Source of the DNA: Balneolales bacterium
GTDB lineage: Bacteria > Bacteroidota > Rhodothermia > Balneolales > Natronogracilivirgulaceae
Direction: 5' to 3'
Length of the DNA stretch: 5,846 bases
Assembly: GCA_007133875.1 (NCBI GenBank)
Contig: SLLW01000326.1
Coordinates: 1 to 5,846, forward strand
Made by a program: the position numbers and the translations under genes
Shown: positions 5,638 through 5,846 of the stretch, piece by piece
How the letters are laid out: every line of letters starts with the position of its first letter
Numbering within the stretch: position 1 is the first letter of the stretch
The notes under the pieces: generated by a model
Database searches by the model: none
The model's input: only the letters and a program-made list of their open reading frames with translations
Told to the model about the DNA's origin: nothing

Positions 5638-5846
5638 ATGAAACATTCGATACAAATGGGTTTCCTGATGATACTCTTGGCATTATCAGGACTCCTGTCA
5701 ACGACGGCCAATGCAACCGATCATTCATTGGCGATTGGATTTGAGAGTTATTTTGAACGGAGTGATTTTCTGATGACCTCCCCCGGTGCGATGCAGTCCG
5801 GCCTCTACGGATACAGCAACCCGGCGTTACTGCACTATTTGCACCA
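5638..5846 (+). CDS. Secreted or envelope protein with signal peptide (3' end outside window)
   Basis: Only the first 69 codons are visible. Residues 1-26 make a clear signal peptide: a Lys near the start, a hydrophobic core GFLMILLALSGLLS (8-21), and a probable cleavage after TTANA (22-26). There is no lipobox cysteine, so a signal peptidase I substrate is expected. The mature start TDHSLAIGFESYFERSDF is followed by TSPGAMQSGLYGYSNPALL (46-64). The pattern 'G-YGY-NPALL' resembles the first strands of outer-membrane beta-barrel proteins, and the N-terminal region of some SppA-type (S49) peptidases in Rhodothermota/Balneolota from memory. Neither can be confirmed from this fragment. There is no Shine-Dalgarno sequence before the ATG. 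It lies 45 bases after rdgB, beyond a terminator-like hairpin. Confidence 0.75.
   Translation, partial: MKHSIQMGFLMILLALSGLLSTTANATDHSLAIGFESYFERSDFLMTSPGAMQSGLYGYSNPALLHYLH

Overview
The window looks like chromosomal housekeeping DNA from a free-living bacterium of moderate G+C (about 50%), probably in the Bacteroidota/Rhodothermota/Balneolota (FCB) group. Three things suggest this: no start codon has a convincing Shine-Dalgarno sequence, there is a stand-alone MnmD-type tRNA methyltransferase, and the PfkB kinase is of a type I associate with that group. The placement is an inference from protein style. No rRNA or other taxonomic marker is present.

Layout. (1) Positions 1-2019, + strand: the 3' part of a superfamily 1 UPF1/DNA2-like helicase gene that enters from the left edge. 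(2) Positions 2020-3809, - strand: a tightly packed three-gene unit, read right to left as a small winged-helix regulator, a CoA-pyrophosphatase-type Nudix hydrolase and MnmD. MnmD ends exactly against the helicase stop codon. (3) Positions 3810-4037: a divergent intergenic region with a weak promoter candidate. (4) Positions 4038-5592, + strand: a PfkB-family kinase of unknown substrate and RdgB, 10 bases apart. A terminator-like hairpin overlaps the rdgB stop codon. (5) Positions 5638-5846, + strand: the first 69 codons of a secreted or envelope protein with a signal peptide, cut by the right edge.

Working together. The two divergent units carry functions in nucleotide and cofactor house-cleaning (Nudix CoA pyrophosphatase, RdgB XTP/dITP pyrophosphatase), tRNA wobble-base modification (MnmD) and phosphorylation of a sugar or nucleoside (PfkB). 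A small winged-helix protein may regulate its own operon or the divergent one.

I found no tRNA, rRNA, CRISPR array, insertion sequence, attachment site or evident defence system. The most useful leads are the unassigned substrate of the PfkB kinase next to rdgB, the low-complexity insertion in the helicase, and the truncated exported protein at the right edge. None of these amounts to a clearly new system on the sequence alone.
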